Positions 55,576 to 64,000 of a stretch of DNA of 64,000 nt are shown piece after piece. Within the stretch, counting starts at the first letter, position 1; every line of letters begins with the position of its first letter. A program made the position numbers and the translations under genes. The stretch covers positions 1-64,000 of the forward strand of contig NZ_CAMICL010000007.1 of the NCBI RefSeq assembly GCF_946221105.1, read 5' to 3'. Below the pieces are notes generated by a model that was not told the DNA's origin, made no database searches, and saw nothing but the letters and a program-made list of their open reading frames with translations. The DNA comes from an uncultured Corynebacterium sp. GTDB lineage: Bacteria; Actinomycetota; Actinomycetes; Mycobacteriales; Mycobacteriaceae.

Positions 55576-55995
55576 ATGGCTGACAAGGGCCCGAACCCGC
55601 ATGTGGTGGACATTGAGAAGGCGACGCTGGACAACGAGGCGTTCCGCGACACGCTGTGGACCGGAACAAACCTGCAGCTGACCGTGATGACCATCCCGGT
55701 CGGCGGCGAAATCGGCGCCGAGATCCACGACGACCACGACCAGTTCCTCCGCCTCGAAGAAGGCGAGCTGCGCGCCCAGATCGGCCCGTCCGAGGACGAC
55801 CTGGAAATCGACGAAGTGATCAAGGCCGACTGGGCCGCATTCGTGCCGGCCGGCAAGTGGCACAACTTCGTCAACGAATCCGACGCCCCGGCGAAGCTGT
55901 ACTCCATCTACGCCCCGCCGGAGCACGCCCCCGGCACCCGCCACGAGACCAAGGCGGACGCGGATAACGACCCGCAGGAAACCGACGCGGTCTAG
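55576..55995 (+). CDS. Cupin domain protein
   Basis: A 139-residue single-domain cupin. Motif 1 region GGEIGAEIHDDHDQFLRLEEGE (in part) and motif 2 AAFVPAGKWHNFVN provide the usual His and Glu metal ligands. An AGGAG site supports ATG 55576. A terminator follows. Activity unknown; many such proteins bind small metabolites. Confidence 0.88.
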   Translation: MADKGPNPHVVDIEKATLDNEAFRDTLWTGTNLQLTVMTIPVGGEIGAEIHDDHDQFLRLEEGELRAQIGPSEDDLEIDEVIKADWAAFVPAGKWHNFVNESDAPAKLYSIYAPPEHAPGTRHETKADADNDPQETDAV

Positions 55996-56024
55996 AACCG
56001 ACGATCGGCGCAGCTGCGCAGGTG

Positions 56025-56061
56025 AAAGCCCGGAAACGAACGAGTCGTTTCCGGGCTTTTT
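56025..56061 (+). terminator. Rho-independent terminator after cupin gene
   Basis: Perfect 15-bp stem AAAGCCCGGAAACGA / TCGTTTCCGGGCTTT, 5-base loop ACGAG, then TT. Confidence 0.92.
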
Positions 56062-56148
56062 CAAACGCCAACTCCAGTGCGTTTCTGGTGCTAGAGTGCT
56101 CTCTGGTTCTGAAATGTCTTACAAACATCTGTAGAAAAGGCGAGCCTC

Positions 56149-57600
56149 ATGCGCACCCAGACAACCCCGAAAATCCTTCTCAGCGCTGGTGTGGCTAGCG
56201 CCCTTGCATTGACCACGGTGACCGTGCCGATCGCGCCGCAGGCCCACGCTGAATCGAGCCTGTCTTCTTCCTCCGGCACCCCAGCGAAAAAGAAGCGCGA
56301 AAAGAAGCCCTGGGTGCCCGTGGAACCGCCGAAGAAAACCGCGTCAAAGCCGTTGCGACTGCCCAACGGCACCACCATCCAGATCATGGACGACGTGCTG
56401 GGCAAATACTCCGCCCACACCGGATTCCGCACCGGCGACCTGGGCGCGATGGCGCCGATGGGCAACGGCGAGTTCGCCATGATCTTCGGCGACTCCTTCC
56501 GCGGCAACTTTGGCCAAGGGTGGATGAGCCCAGTCGGCGTGGTGGCCACCATGGACGAGGACGGTTTTATCAAGATCCTCCGCCCCATCGACAACACCTC
56601 CGAGGTCAGCGACATGATCTCGTACCACCGCGTCAACAAGAGCACGTTGATCCCCTCCGACGTGATCAACGTCGACGGAACGCTATACATGCACGGCAGC
56701 TTCCACGCCCCCTTCGGCAGCGTGGTCACTTCCAACGTGTGGAAATCCGAGGACGGCGGCACAACCTGGAAAGAGGTCAGTTCCACGCCGGGCAACCACA
56801 TGGGCGGTATGACGCAGCTGCTCAGCTGGGACAAAGGACCGGACGGCTACATCTACGCCACCAGCACCAAGTTCGGCCGCGATTCGTCCGTATTCCTGTG
56901 GCGCTTCAAGCCGGAAGACATTGACAATCCGGGCAACTGGAAGGGCTACAGCTCCGAGATTGACGATTGGTCCAACTACGCCGAACCAATCCTGCAGGAC
57001 AACGTGAAGGCCGGAGAGATGTGCCTGCGCTACATCGACGGCCACTGGGTCCTGGTCATGTTCAACGAGGCCACGCACGACGTCGAGGTGCGCATCTCCG
57101 AGACGTTGGAACGCAACTGGGACGACGTGCGCGTAGCCAAGATCGCCCAAAACGGTTCCTGGGACAACAACCAGACTCCGTTGAACTGGTCGCAGCCGTA
57201 CGGCGGCTACATCGTGCCGGGCTCGCACTTGGACGACATGGACATTGTGGTTTCCCAATGGAACACCCACGACAACAGCCGCTACACCGCCACGCAGTTC
57301 AACGTGAAGGGGCTGGACGAGGTCTACGGCATCGACGCGGACGAGGTGCGCGAGGAGCCGGAGGTCACGGCCGTCAAGCAGGGCTCTGGGGCGACCCCGG
57401 ACATGGAGGCCGAGGACAACTTGGTCAACGACAAGCCGGATCTGTTCATGTCATCGGAGGACAGCAACGCGCTGAGCACGCTTCGCACCGTCGGCATCAT
57501 CCTCGGTGTGCTCGCCGGCATCGGCGTCATCGGTGCAGCGACGCTGCCGATGTACCGGGACATGCTGCCGGAGCCGATCCAGCAGATGCTGCCGATCTAG
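56149..57600 (+). CDS. Secreted DUF4185 protein, possible endo-D-arabinofuranase (GH183-like)
   Basis: A 483-residue exported protein: signal peptide to about residue 34 (cleavage near QAHAES), Lys/Pro-rich linker, then a beta-propeller-like domain (MIFGDSFRGNFGQGW and MHGSFHAPFGSVV), an acidic spacer and one C-terminal membrane helix (about 443-467). The central domain matches DUF4185 as I know it; enzymes of that family cleave D-arabinan of mycobacterial cell walls. An owner of arabinogalactan could use it for wall remodelling. The family match is by pattern only. An AAAAGGCGAG ribosome site precedes ATG. Confidence 0.75.
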   Translation: MRTQTTPKILLSAGVASALALTTVTVPIAPQAHAESSLSSSSGTPAKKKREKKPWVPVEPPKKTASKPLRLPNGTTIQIMDDVLGKYSAHTGFRTGDLGAMAPMGNGEFAMIFGDSFRGNFGQGWMSPVGVVATMDEDGFIKILRPIDNTSEVSDMISYHRVNKSTLIPSDVINVDGTLYMHGSFHAPFGSVVTSNVWKSEDGGTTWKEVSSTPGNHMGGMTQLLSWDKGPDGYIYATSTKFGRDSSVFLWRFKPEDIDNPGNWKGYSSEIDDWSNYAEPILQDNVKAGEMCLRYIDGHWVLVMFNEATHDVEVRISETLERNWDDVRVAKIAQNGSWDNNQTPLNWSQPYGGYIVPGSHLDDMDIVVSQWNTHDNSRYTATQFNVKGLDEVYGIDADEVREEPEVTAVKQGSGATPDMEAEDNLVNDKPDLFMSSEDSNALSTLRTVGIILGVLAGIGVIGAATLPMYRDMLPEPIQQMLPI

Positions 57601-57629
57601 GCCTTCCGTTCACACCCAGCAAAGCCCAG

Positions 57630-57635
57630 TATCAT
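57630..57635 (+). promoter_or_regulatory. -10 box, leaderless MFS gene
   Basis: TATCAT, exactly 7 bases before GTG 57643. Confidence 0.5.
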
Positions 57636-57642
57636 CTCCCCG

Positions 57643-59094
57643 GTGCAGGAAACCTCAACTCGTTCTCCGTGGCCGGCTCTTTGGAGCATGATGCTGGGAT
57701 TTTTCATGATCCTGGTGGATTCCACCATCGTTTCGGTGGCTATCCCCGCAATCTCGGAGGGCCTCGGCGCCTCGTACAACGAGGTCATCTGGGTAAACTC
57801 CGCGTACCTATTGGCGTACGCGGTGCCGCTGCTGATCACCGGCCGCCTCGGCGACCGCTTCGGCCCCCGCACCATCTACCTGATCGGCCTAGCGCTGTTC
57901 ACCGCGTCGTCGCTGGCGTGCGGGTTGGCGTCGTCGTCGGCCGCGCTGATCGCGGCCCGCGCGTTCCAGGGCTTGGGCGGGGCGATGGTCACGCCGCAGA
58001 CGATGTCGGTGATGATCCGCACGTTCTCGCCGAAGGAGCGCGGCGGCGCGATGGGTGTGTGGGGCGCCACGGCGGGCCTTGCCACCGTCACGGGTCCGCT
58101 GTTGGGCGGTGTGCTTGTCGACGCCTCCGGTTGGCCCTGGATCTTCTTCGTCAACGTCCCCGTCGGTGTACTCGGCCTGGTGTTGGCCTGGATCTACGTG
58201 CCGCGCCTGGAAAAGACGAACCGGCACTTCGACTGGGTGGGCGTGGGCCTAAGCACCGTGAGCATGTTCTGCCTGGTCTTTGGCATCCAGGAGGCGGAGA
58301 ACTTCAACTGGGACTGGCGCGTGTGGGCGCTGCTTTCCGCGGGCACGGCGACGATGGTGCTGTTCTTTCGCTGGCAGTCCCGCCAGGGCGGCAGCGCGCT
58401 GGTGCCGCTGGCGCTGTTCAACGACCGCAATTTCTCCCTCGCCGGCGCCACCATCTCCACGGTGGGATTCGCCATCTCCACCTACATCATCCCGTGGATG
58501 ATCTACGTGCAGACGGTGCAGGGCTTCACCCCCACCCATGCGGCGCTGCTGGTGCTGCCGTCGGGTGTGGTCTCCGGCCTGCTGTCGCCGTGGATTGGCA
58601 AGCTGACCAACACGCACGACCCGAAGCCGTTCGCCATCACCGGGCTAACTCTAGCGGCAGTGTCCATGGGGGTCTCCGCGCTGATCACCACTCCGTCAGT
58701 TGACCCGCGCTGGATGTACGCGGTCGCCGTGGTCTACGGCGTGTCCAACTCCCTGATGTGGGGCCCGCTGTCCATGATCGCCACCCGCAACCTGGACCCG
58801 CGCCTGGCCGGAGCCGGTTCGAGCGTGTACAACACCACCCGCCAGATCGGCGCGGTGATCGGCTCGGCGGCGATCGCGGCGATGATGTCGTTGCAGCTCG
58901 CCGCAAAGCTTGGCGACGGAACCGGCGCCGGCAGTATCGCCACCTCCGACCAGGCCACGGGCCCCCTCCCGGAGCCGCTGCACGAACCGTTCGCGCTGGC
59001 GATGGGCAACTCGATCTGGCTGCCGTGCGCCGTCATTGCGGCAGGCGCGGTCGCAGCGTGTTTCTTCGCGCGGACAAAGTCCTGGAACGATTAG
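57643..59094 (+). CDS. DHA2-family MFS efflux transporter
   Basis: A 483-residue, 14-segment drug:H+ antiporter type. LVDSTIVSVAIPAI (residues about 25-38), GRLGDRFGPRTIYLIG (loop 2-3) and GPLLGGVLVDASGWPWIFFV (motif C) are present. Start GTG 57643. Likely exports drugs or lipids. It ends 6 bases from the convergent oxidase gene. Confidence 0.9.
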   Translation: MQETSTRSPWPALWSMMLGFFMILVDSTIVSVAIPAISEGLGASYNEVIWVNSAYLLAYAVPLLITGRLGDRFGPRTIYLIGLALFTASSLACGLASSSAALIAARAFQGLGGAMVTPQTMSVMIRTFSPKERGGAMGVWGATAGLATVTGPLLGGVLVDASGWPWIFFVNVPVGVLGLVLAWIYVPRLEKTNRHFDWVGVGLSTVSMFCLVFGIQEAENFNWDWRVWALLSAGTATMVLFFRWQSRQGGSALVPLALFNDRNFSLAGATISTVGFAISTYIIPWMIYVQTVQGFTPTHAALLVLPSGVVSGLLSPWIGKLTNTHDPKPFAITGLTLAAVSMGVSALITTPSVDPRWMYAVAVVYGVSNSLMWGPLSMIATRNLDPRLAGAGSSVYNTTRQIGAVIGSAAIAAMMSLQLAAKLGDGTGAGSIATSDQATGPLPEPLHEPFALAMGNSIWLPCAVIAAGAVAACFFARTKSWND

Positions 59095-59100
59095 GAACGA

Positions 59101-59613
59101 TTAGTTGTCCGCGATGCGGATGCGCTCCCAGTAGCCGCCCTCGTCGCGCTGATAGATCACCCTGTCGGTTTTGAGCCGGTCTTCCCACAAGTAGAAGAAT
59201 TCGAAGTGTTCCGGCGACACGCACCACAGGTTGAACCGCTCTCCGTCCACCTTGCGGTGAGCGGTGCCTTTCACGCGCACGGAGCGCCGCAGCGGCTGCC
59301 ACCAGAAGGTGAGCGCCGCTGACCAGGTGTTCTCCAGCTGTTGGACCTTGGCCGTGTTCTTGCCGGTGCCGAAGTGGAAGCCGTCTGCATCCAGGTGGAG
59401 CAGGTCCATGATGCGGGAGTCTGGGCGCCCGTTGTCGTCCACTGTCGCAACTGACGTCGCGCTGACGTCGCGCACCCCCGCGTCCACGGCCTCCACGAAC
59501 CATTTTGCAAACAGCTCGTTGGGGTCGCTCGGCAGGGACGTCAGGTCAGGGGCAGCAATGGGTTCCTGGGTTGTCTCCAGTTCCCCGATGTAGTCCCGTG
59601 ACAGATAAACCAT
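59101..59613 (-). CDS. pdxH: Pyridoxamine/pyridoxine 5'-phosphate oxidase family protein
   Basis: A 170-residue FMN-dependent split-barrel protein. DLLHLDADGFHFGTGKNTAKVQQ and FWWQPLRRSVRVKG match PdxH blocks, and the C-terminus RLKTDRVIYQRDEGGYW matches the RLHDR-x-Y end of the enzyme with changed residues. It is shorter than classical PdxH (about 215). It may oxidise pyridoxamine phosphate to pyridoxal phosphate or be a relative. A TACGAT box lies 6 bases before ATG 59613. Confidence 0.8.
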   Translation of the reverse strand: MVYLSRDYIGELETTQEPIAAPDLTSLPSDPNELFAKWFVEAVDAGVRDVSATSVATVDDNGRPDSRIMDLLHLDADGFHFGTGKNTAKVQQLENTWSAALTFWWQPLRRSVRVKGTAHRKVDGERFNLWCVSPEHFEFFYLWEDRLKTDRVIYQRDEGGYWERIRIADN

Positions 59614-59619
59614 GCTGTG

Positions 59620-59625
59620 ATCGTA
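59620..59625 (-). promoter_or_regulatory. -10 box, leaderless PdxH-like gene
   Basis: TACGAT, 6 bases before ATG 59613. Confidence 0.45.
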
Positions 59626-59695
59626 CCAACCCCGCCTACCCCCGGGCGCTCGAAACAGGTGCGATACCGACCACACAACAGGTATGCATACTCCC

Positions 59696-60424
59696 ATGTC
59701 CAACCGGAGGCGGAAACCGCGCACGCAGAAGAAGCGCATCGAGGGCACGTACCCCATCGACACCGGCACGGCCGCCATCGTTGCGGACCCGGAACGGGAC
59801 GGCGCGTACGTGTTGGAGGTCAACCAGGTGCCGTCGTCGTACGTCGTGCCCGGCGCGCCAGAGGTGCTGGGCTACGACTACATGGAGTGGATCGCGGACT
59901 TCATCGGGGCCGCGGACCTGCCGGAGCCGTTTGTCGCAGTGCACCTGGGCGCGGCCGGCTGCGCCCTGCCGAGCTACGTGCAGCACCGGTGGGACAGCCG
60001 CAACATCGCCGTCGAGCTGGACCGCGGGCTGGCGCGCCTAGTGCGCGAGGCGTTCAACCCGCCAGTGGAGATCGCGGTGGCGGAAGCCCGCGCGTTCACC
60101 CACGCGCTCGCGCCGGGCTCGGTAGACGTGATCGTGCGCGACGTCTTCGCCGGCCCCGACACTCCCCGCCCGCTGACCACGGTGGAGTTCTACCGGGCGG
60201 CGCACCGCGCGCTCGCGCCGGGCGGGTTGTTCGTGGTCAACGTCGGCGATGTGGCGGGCCTCCCGCGCGCCCGCGCAACCCTCGCCGGGCTGCAGCGGGT
60301 CTTCGCCCACACCGCGGTCACCTATGCGGGCCGCGGCTACGGCAACGTCGTCGTCGCCGCATCCGACGCACCACTTTCAGGCACACAATTGCCTATCGAC
60401 GGCGCTGCGCCCGTCCACGACTAG
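59696..60424 (+). CDS. Spermidine synthase-like methyltransferase-fold protein
   Basis: A 242-residue protein with polyamine synthase-like Rossmann core: AVHLGAAGCALPSYV (residues about 78-92), IAVELDRGL, VEIAVAEARAFTH, VIVRDVFAG and LAPGGLFVVNVGD. The basic N-terminal tail (SNRRRKPRTQKKR) is unusual. The ATG at 59684 is an alternative start. Actinobacterial members are often annotated as spermidine synthases without evidence for polyamine activity. Confidence 0.8.
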   Translation: MSNRRRKPRTQKKRIEGTYPIDTGTAAIVADPERDGAYVLEVNQVPSSYVVPGAPEVLGYDYMEWIADFIGAADLPEPFVAVHLGAAGCALPSYVQHRWDSRNIAVELDRGLARLVREAFNPPVEIAVAEARAFTHALAPGSVDVIVRDVFAGPDTPRPLTTVEFYRAAHRALAPGGLFVVNVGDVAGLPRARATLAGLQRVFAHTAVTYAGRGYGNVVVAASDAPLSGTQLPIDGAAPVHD

Positions 60425-60912
60425 AACTCGAATTCAGTGCCCAAACTCGGCTGGTAGAACACTGCCCGCTGCGCGGTGAGCTCCTTGAAGTGCGGGGAGG
60501 TGACCTCCTGCAGCGCGGCGATGTAGTCCGGCACGATGCGTTTGGGAAGGCGCAGCCCCATGGTCAGGTGCGGGATCCAGCGCTCGCCGCGGCCCTCCGG
60601 GTTGGCGGCGCTGACGGCACGGGCCGCGCGCTCGAGATCCTCCGGCGCCTCGAGCAGCCAGGCCACGGTCTGTTTGGACTTGGTGCCGAAGATGGCGAGG
60701 CCGGAACGTCGTAAAGCTGCGGGCAATGCGGGCGGCAAAAGGTCGCTCGCCGCGGCGATGGCGCGGCGGCGCATGGCGGGCGCGAAGGTGACGGAGATGT
60801 GCGGGCGCTGGTGTTGCTGGGGAAAGCCGCGGTCGGCGAGCTCGGTGTAGATCGCGCGCACGGCCTGCTCCTCAGCCTCGGGCAGGCGCAGCAGAATGTT
60901 CTCGGGCGACAC
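60421..60912 (-). CDS. 2H phosphodiesterase superfamily (2'-5' RNA ligase-like)
   Basis: A 163-residue protein with two HxT-type motifs, HISVTF (residues 38-43) and HLTMGL (about 115-120), which form the 2H active site. It probably hydrolyses cyclic phosphate ends on RNA or nucleotides. GTG 60912 follows an AGGAGGAGAAGG site. It is 10 bases from the ligD stop, so it may be in the same transcript. Confidence 0.85.
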   Translation of the reverse strand: MSPENILLRLPEAEEQAVRAIYTELADRGFPQQHQRPHISVTFAPAMRRRAIAAASDLLPPALPAALRRSGLAIFGTKSKQTVAWLLEAPEDLERAARAVSAANPEGRGERWIPHLTMGLRLPKRIVPDYIAALQEVTSPHFKELTAQRAVFYQPSLGTEFEF

Positions 60913-60922
60913 CTTCTCCTCC

Positions 60923-63208
60923 TCACACTTCCCAGCGGACCTGACTGGGGTCCTTATCCTCGCGCCAACCCCTCCATGATGCCTGGCGCACTTTCCTGTC
61001 CGCGGTGGCGCCCGCGAGCTGCACCTCGGCGACGAACTTCGGGGTCACCCACCAGGCGTCTTTCGCGTCGGAGGCGGGGATGTCGATGGGCGGGGTTTTG
61101 CGCTCCACGCGGCGCAGCGTACGGCCGATCTCTGCGAGCTGGGCGTTGGAAAACCCGGTGCCCACACGGCCCGCGTAGCGCAGCTCGCCCGCCTCGTCAG
61201 GCACCGCAACCAACAGGGATGCGATCCCGCGCTTGCCGGTGCGCACGCCCACGACCACCACCTCCTGGTGCAGGGCGCGTTTGACCTTCAGCCACGCCCG
61301 CGACCGCTCCCCCGGCACGTAGGCGGCGTCGGTGCGCTTGGCCACCACGCCCTCCAGGCCCAACTCCTCGGCGGCGTGCCACGCTGTGTCGAAGGAGCCG
61401 GTGTAGGCGGGCGGGATGACCACATGCTCGGTCTCGGTGAGCTGCTCCAGCAGCTCGCGGCGGGTGCGCCAGGGCTTATCGGTGAGGTCGCGAGCTCCCA
61501 GGCGCAGCAGGTCAAAGACCATGTAGCGCAGGTTCACGTCGGAGCCGTGTGTGTCGGCGCGGTGCAGGGCGGAGAAATCCGGCCTGCCGTCGGCGTCGAG
61601 GGCGACGAGTTCGCCGTCGACGCGGCCGCCGTCGACAAGCAATTGTGCGAGCTCGTCCGTGTGCGGGAACAGGTGCGTGTAGTCCTTGCCGCCGCGGCTG
61701 CGCAGGCGGACCGTGTCGCCGACGTCGGCGAGCATGCGGTAGCCGTCCCACTTCATCTCGTAGGCGAACTCGGCGCCGTCTTTCTGCTCGAGGGTGATGT
61801 CGCCGCGGGTGGCCGCGGTGGGCAGCATCGGGGCGAGCGGCGTTGTGGCGGGTGCGGCGCTGGGCTGGCTCCGGGTGAGCTTGAGCAGCCAATTCTTCTC
61901 GTCGGTGCGGATCAGCGCGAAGCGGCGCGGGATGCCGCCCAAGCCGCCGCCGTCGCGGCCGTGGAGGATGGCGATGACTTCGTTGTCGCGCCACTTTTCA
62001 ATCTCGCAGGTGCCGATGTCCCAGATCTTCACCGTGCCCGCGCCGTACTGTCCCTTCGGGATGGTGCCCTCGAACTGGGCGTACTCGATCGGGTGGTCCT
62101 CGGTCTGCACGGCGAGGCGGTTGACATCCGTTTCTAGCGGCGGGCCCTTCGGCACCGCCCAGGAGACGAGCACCCCGTCGTGCTCCAGGCGGAAATCCCA
62201 GTGCAGGTGGGAAGCATCGTGCTCGCCGATGACGAAGATCGGCTCGCCGTCGCGCGGTTGGGGCGCGGCGTCCGGCACCGGCTCGCCGGTTTTGTCCTTG
62301 TCGCGCATGGAGCGGTAGGTGGCCAGCCGGTCCTCCCCCACTGCTCCAAGGTCGGCGATGGGGTCGAGCCCGTCCTCCACCCGCGCGACGACCTCGTCGA
62401 GCTCCAGCTGCGCGAGGTGAGGGTCCGCGATCTCATCCCAGGTGCGCGGCGCCGCCACGGTGGGGCGCTCCCGGCCGCGCAGCGAGTACGGGCTGATGGT
62501 GGTTTTCTTCCCGTTGTTCTGGCTCCAGTCAATGAACACGCGCCCCTTGCGCTCCGCCTTCGCCATGACGGCGGTGATGCGGTCCGGGTGCGCGCGCTGC
62601 AGGTGCTGCGCGAGGGTTTTGGCCACGTTGGTCACAGCAATGGCGTCGCTCGTGCCGTCCAGGCCCGCGTAGAGGTGGATGCCCTTCGACCCGGAGGTCA
62701 CCGGCACGCAGGTCAACCCCATGTCTTCGAGGATCTCGCGGCACATCAGCGCCACCTCGGCAGTGTCGTGTAATTCGACGCCGGGGCCCGGGTCCAGGTC
62801 CAGCACCAGCCGGTCGGGGTTCTGTGGCTTCCCGTCCGTGCCGAAGCGCCACTGCGGGGTGTGCAGTTCGAGTGCCGCGACTTGGGAAAGCCACGCGAGG
62901 GTGGCGGAGCCGTCGATAAGCGGGTACGCGTTGACGCTCGTGGTGTGCTGGATGGTGCCGGTGGGCACCCACGCGGGCGCGGAATCCTCGAGGTCCTTGC
63001 GGAAGAAGCTTTGCTTATCGACGCCTTCGGGCCACCTCTTCCTGGTCACCGGACGCCACCTGACCTGCGGGACGAGCACGTCGGCGACCGCCTGGTAGTA
63101 GCGCATGACATCGGCCTTTGTCGTGCCGGTGGCCGGGTAGAGCACCTTGTCCAGGTTGCTCACGGTGAGTTCGCGGCCGCCGACGCGGACCCTCTGGTCG
63201 TTCGCCAT
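60923..63208 (-). CDS. ligD: ATP-dependent multifunctional DNA ligase LigD (Pol-PE-Lig)
   Basis: A 761-residue NHEJ enzyme in the mycobacterial order. Polymerase/primase domain (about 1-290, LDLDPGPG), 3'-phosphoesterase domain (about 325-450, HLHWDFRLEHDG) and ligase domain (about 480-755) with adenylation Lys486 in YEMKWDGYR. It fills, trims and seals broken ends held by Ku. ATG 63208 has a TACAGT box 6 bases upstream and is divergent from ku. Confidence 0.96.
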   Translation of the reverse strand: MANDQRVRVGGRELTVSNLDKVLYPATGTTKADVMRYYQAVADVLVPQVRWRPVTRKRWPEGVDKQSFFRKDLEDSAPAWVPTGTIQHTTSVNAYPLIDGSATLAWLSQVAALELHTPQWRFGTDGKPQNPDRLVLDLDPGPGVELHDTAEVALMCREILEDMGLTCVPVTSGSKGIHLYAGLDGTSDAIAVTNVAKTLAQHLQRAHPDRITAVMAKAERKGRVFIDWSQNNGKKTTISPYSLRGRERPTVAAPRTWDEIADPHLAQLELDEVVARVEDGLDPIADLGAVGEDRLATYRSMRDKDKTGEPVPDAAPQPRDGEPIFVIGEHDASHLHWDFRLEHDGVLVSWAVPKGPPLETDVNRLAVQTEDHPIEYAQFEGTIPKGQYGAGTVKIWDIGTCEIEKWRDNEVIAILHGRDGGGLGGIPRRFALIRTDEKNWLLKLTRSQPSAAPATTPLAPMLPTAATRGDITLEQKDGAEFAYEMKWDGYRMLADVGDTVRLRSRGGKDYTHLFPHTDELAQLLVDGGRVDGELVALDADGRPDFSALHRADTHGSDVNLRYMVFDLLRLGARDLTDKPWRTRRELLEQLTETEHVVIPPAYTGSFDTAWHAAEELGLEGVVAKRTDAAYVPGERSRAWLKVKRALHQEVVVVGVRTGKRGIASLLVAVPDEAGELRYAGRVGTGFSNAQLAEIGRTLRRVERKTPPIDIPASDAKDAWWVTPKFVAEVQLAGATADRKVRQASWRGWREDKDPSQVRWEV

Positions 63209-63214
63209 GGCCCC

Positions 63215-63236
63215 ACTGTAGAGGCGTGCGTAGAGT
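63215..63236. promoter_or_regulatory. Divergent ligD/ku -10 boxes
   Basis: Minus TACAGT (63220-63215) is 6 bases before ligD; plus TAGAGT (63231-63236) is 7 bases before ku. The genes' start codons are only 35 bases apart. Confidence 0.5.
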
Positions 63237-63243
63237 GAGGCGC

Positions 63244-64000
63244 ATGCGCGCAGTATGGACCGGTTCCGTCACATTTGGCCTCGTCAACGTCCCCGTCAAG
63301 GCGTACGGAGCGACCGAGGACCACGACTTGTCGTTCCACCAAGTCCACGACAAAGACGGCGGGCGGATCCGCTACGAGCGGCGCTGCGAGGTCTGCGGCG
63401 AAAAGGTGGAATACAAGCACATTGACAAGGCGTTTGAGGAAGACGGCGACACCGTCGTGCTCACCGACGAAGACTTCGACTCGCTGCCCGAGGCCGACAA
63501 CGACGAAATCGAGGTCGTGCAGTTCGTCCCCGCCGTCCAGATCGATCCGCTGATGCTGGAGAAGTCCTACTACCTGGCGCCCGAAGGCAAAACGCCGAAG
63601 TCGTATCTGCTGCTGCGGCAGACCCTGCTGGATTCGGAGCTGATCGCCGTGGTGCGCTTCGCCCTGCGGCAAAAGACCAGGCTGGGCGTGCTGCGGGTGG
63701 TGAACAAGGTGATCGTGCTGCAGGGCCTGATGTGGGCTGATGAGGTGCGCGAGCTCGACTTCGACGATGAATTCAAGGGCACGAAATCCCGCGCGAAGAT
63801 CGGCGAGAAGGAGCTGAAGCTGTCCAAGCAGCTCGTGGAGTCCTACGCCTCCGACTTCACGCCCGAAGAATTCGAGGACGATTACCAGGCCGAGCTGCGC
63901 AAACTCATCGACGCGAAATTCGAGCAGGGCGAGACCCTGGACACCGAGGCGACGTTCGGCGCAGATGGTTCTGATGGCTCGGACTCGGATGGCTCGGGTG
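63244..64000 (+). CDS. ku: Non-homologous end-joining protein Ku (partial)
   Basis: At least 252 residues, cut by the window end. MRAVWTGSVTFGLVNVPVKAY is the Ku N-terminus and RYERRCEVCGEKVEY is the conserved Cys-bearing strap; the beta-barrel core and the acidic Gly/Ser-Asp tail follow. It binds DNA ends and recruits LigD encoded divergently. Leaderless start with TAGAGT box. Confidence 0.96.
   Translation, partial: MRAVWTGSVTFGLVNVPVKAYGATEDHDLSFHQVHDKDGGRIRYERRCEVCGEKVEYKHIDKAFEEDGDTVVLTDEDFDSLPEADNDEIEVVQFVPAVQIDPLMLEKSYYLAPEGKTPKSYLLLRQTLLDSELIAVVRFALRQKTRLGVLRVVNKVIVLQGLMWADEVRELDFDDEFKGTKSRAKIGEKELKLSKQLVESYASDFTPEEFEDDYQAELRKLIDAKFEQGETLDTEATFGADGSDGSDSDGSG

Overview
The window is a GC-rich chromosomal segment of a Corynebacterium-type actinobacterium. 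The evidence is the fused E2-E1 oxoglutarate dehydrogenase OdhA (12195-15929) and a gene order shared with C. glutamicum and mycobacteria: sigE-anti-sigma-tatB-mrp, glgC/glgA, folP2-gpgS, dapE/dapD with aroP-type permeases, dapC-fdxC-mshB-lpqW-typA. It also has mycothiol and LpqW genes and many start codons 6-8 bases after a TANNNT box, which is the leaderless pattern common in this order. I see no rRNA, tRNA, CRISPR array, insertion sequence or prophage.

Layout. 1-4270: an ECF-type importer (S, T and a degenerate ATPase) downstream of a nucleoside hydrolase and an MFS transporter. 4427-7477: two hypothetical proteins and a type-B carboxylesterase. 7559-15929: a membrane-associated protein, a fused heterodimer-type ABC exporter and odhA. 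16021-20593: an orphan binding lipoprotein, a stress-type membrane protein, mrp, tatB, anti-sigma factor, sigE and an O-methyltransferase. 20590-25300: glycogen/maltose-1-phosphate genes with a GH32-like protein that lacks catalytic residues, and an RlmA-like methyltransferase. 25327-29269: DUF3117, a DivIVA-domain protein, gpgS, a folP2-type protein, a LOG protein and dapE. 29299-34569: a divergent dapD paralogue, two aroP-like permeases, dapD and an acetyltransferase. 34512-42553: HNH protein, GtrA protein, dapC, fdxC, mshB, lpqW and typA. 42720-43931: a secreted protein and a DUF402 protein. 44306-50179: a complete oligopeptide ABC importer. 50166-53446: a TPP-riboswitch-controlled YkoE-YkoD-YkoC importer with a small P-loop kinase. 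53540-60912: DUF808 protein, cupin, a DUF4185 (arabinan-hydrolase-like) secreted protein, DHA2 transporter, PdxH-like oxidase, spermidine-synthase-like protein and a 2H phosphodiesterase. 60923-64000: divergent ligD and ku for end joining.

Functional links. The dap genes feed meso-diaminopimelate and lysine. typA-lpqW-mshB-fdxC-dapC is a housekeeping cluster for translation, cell-envelope lipoglycan and mycothiol. sigE, its anti-sigma factor and tatB form an envelope-stress block. LigD and Ku together make the two-component NHEJ machine.

The least expected signal is a dispersed 11-base motif, GCYTNTCGACG (often extended to TTGCYTATCGACGGC). I count 32 copies on both strands and in both orientations relative to genes, far more than chance would give. 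It resembles DNA uptake or Chi/KOPS-type genome-wide signals and has no explanation in the annotated genes.
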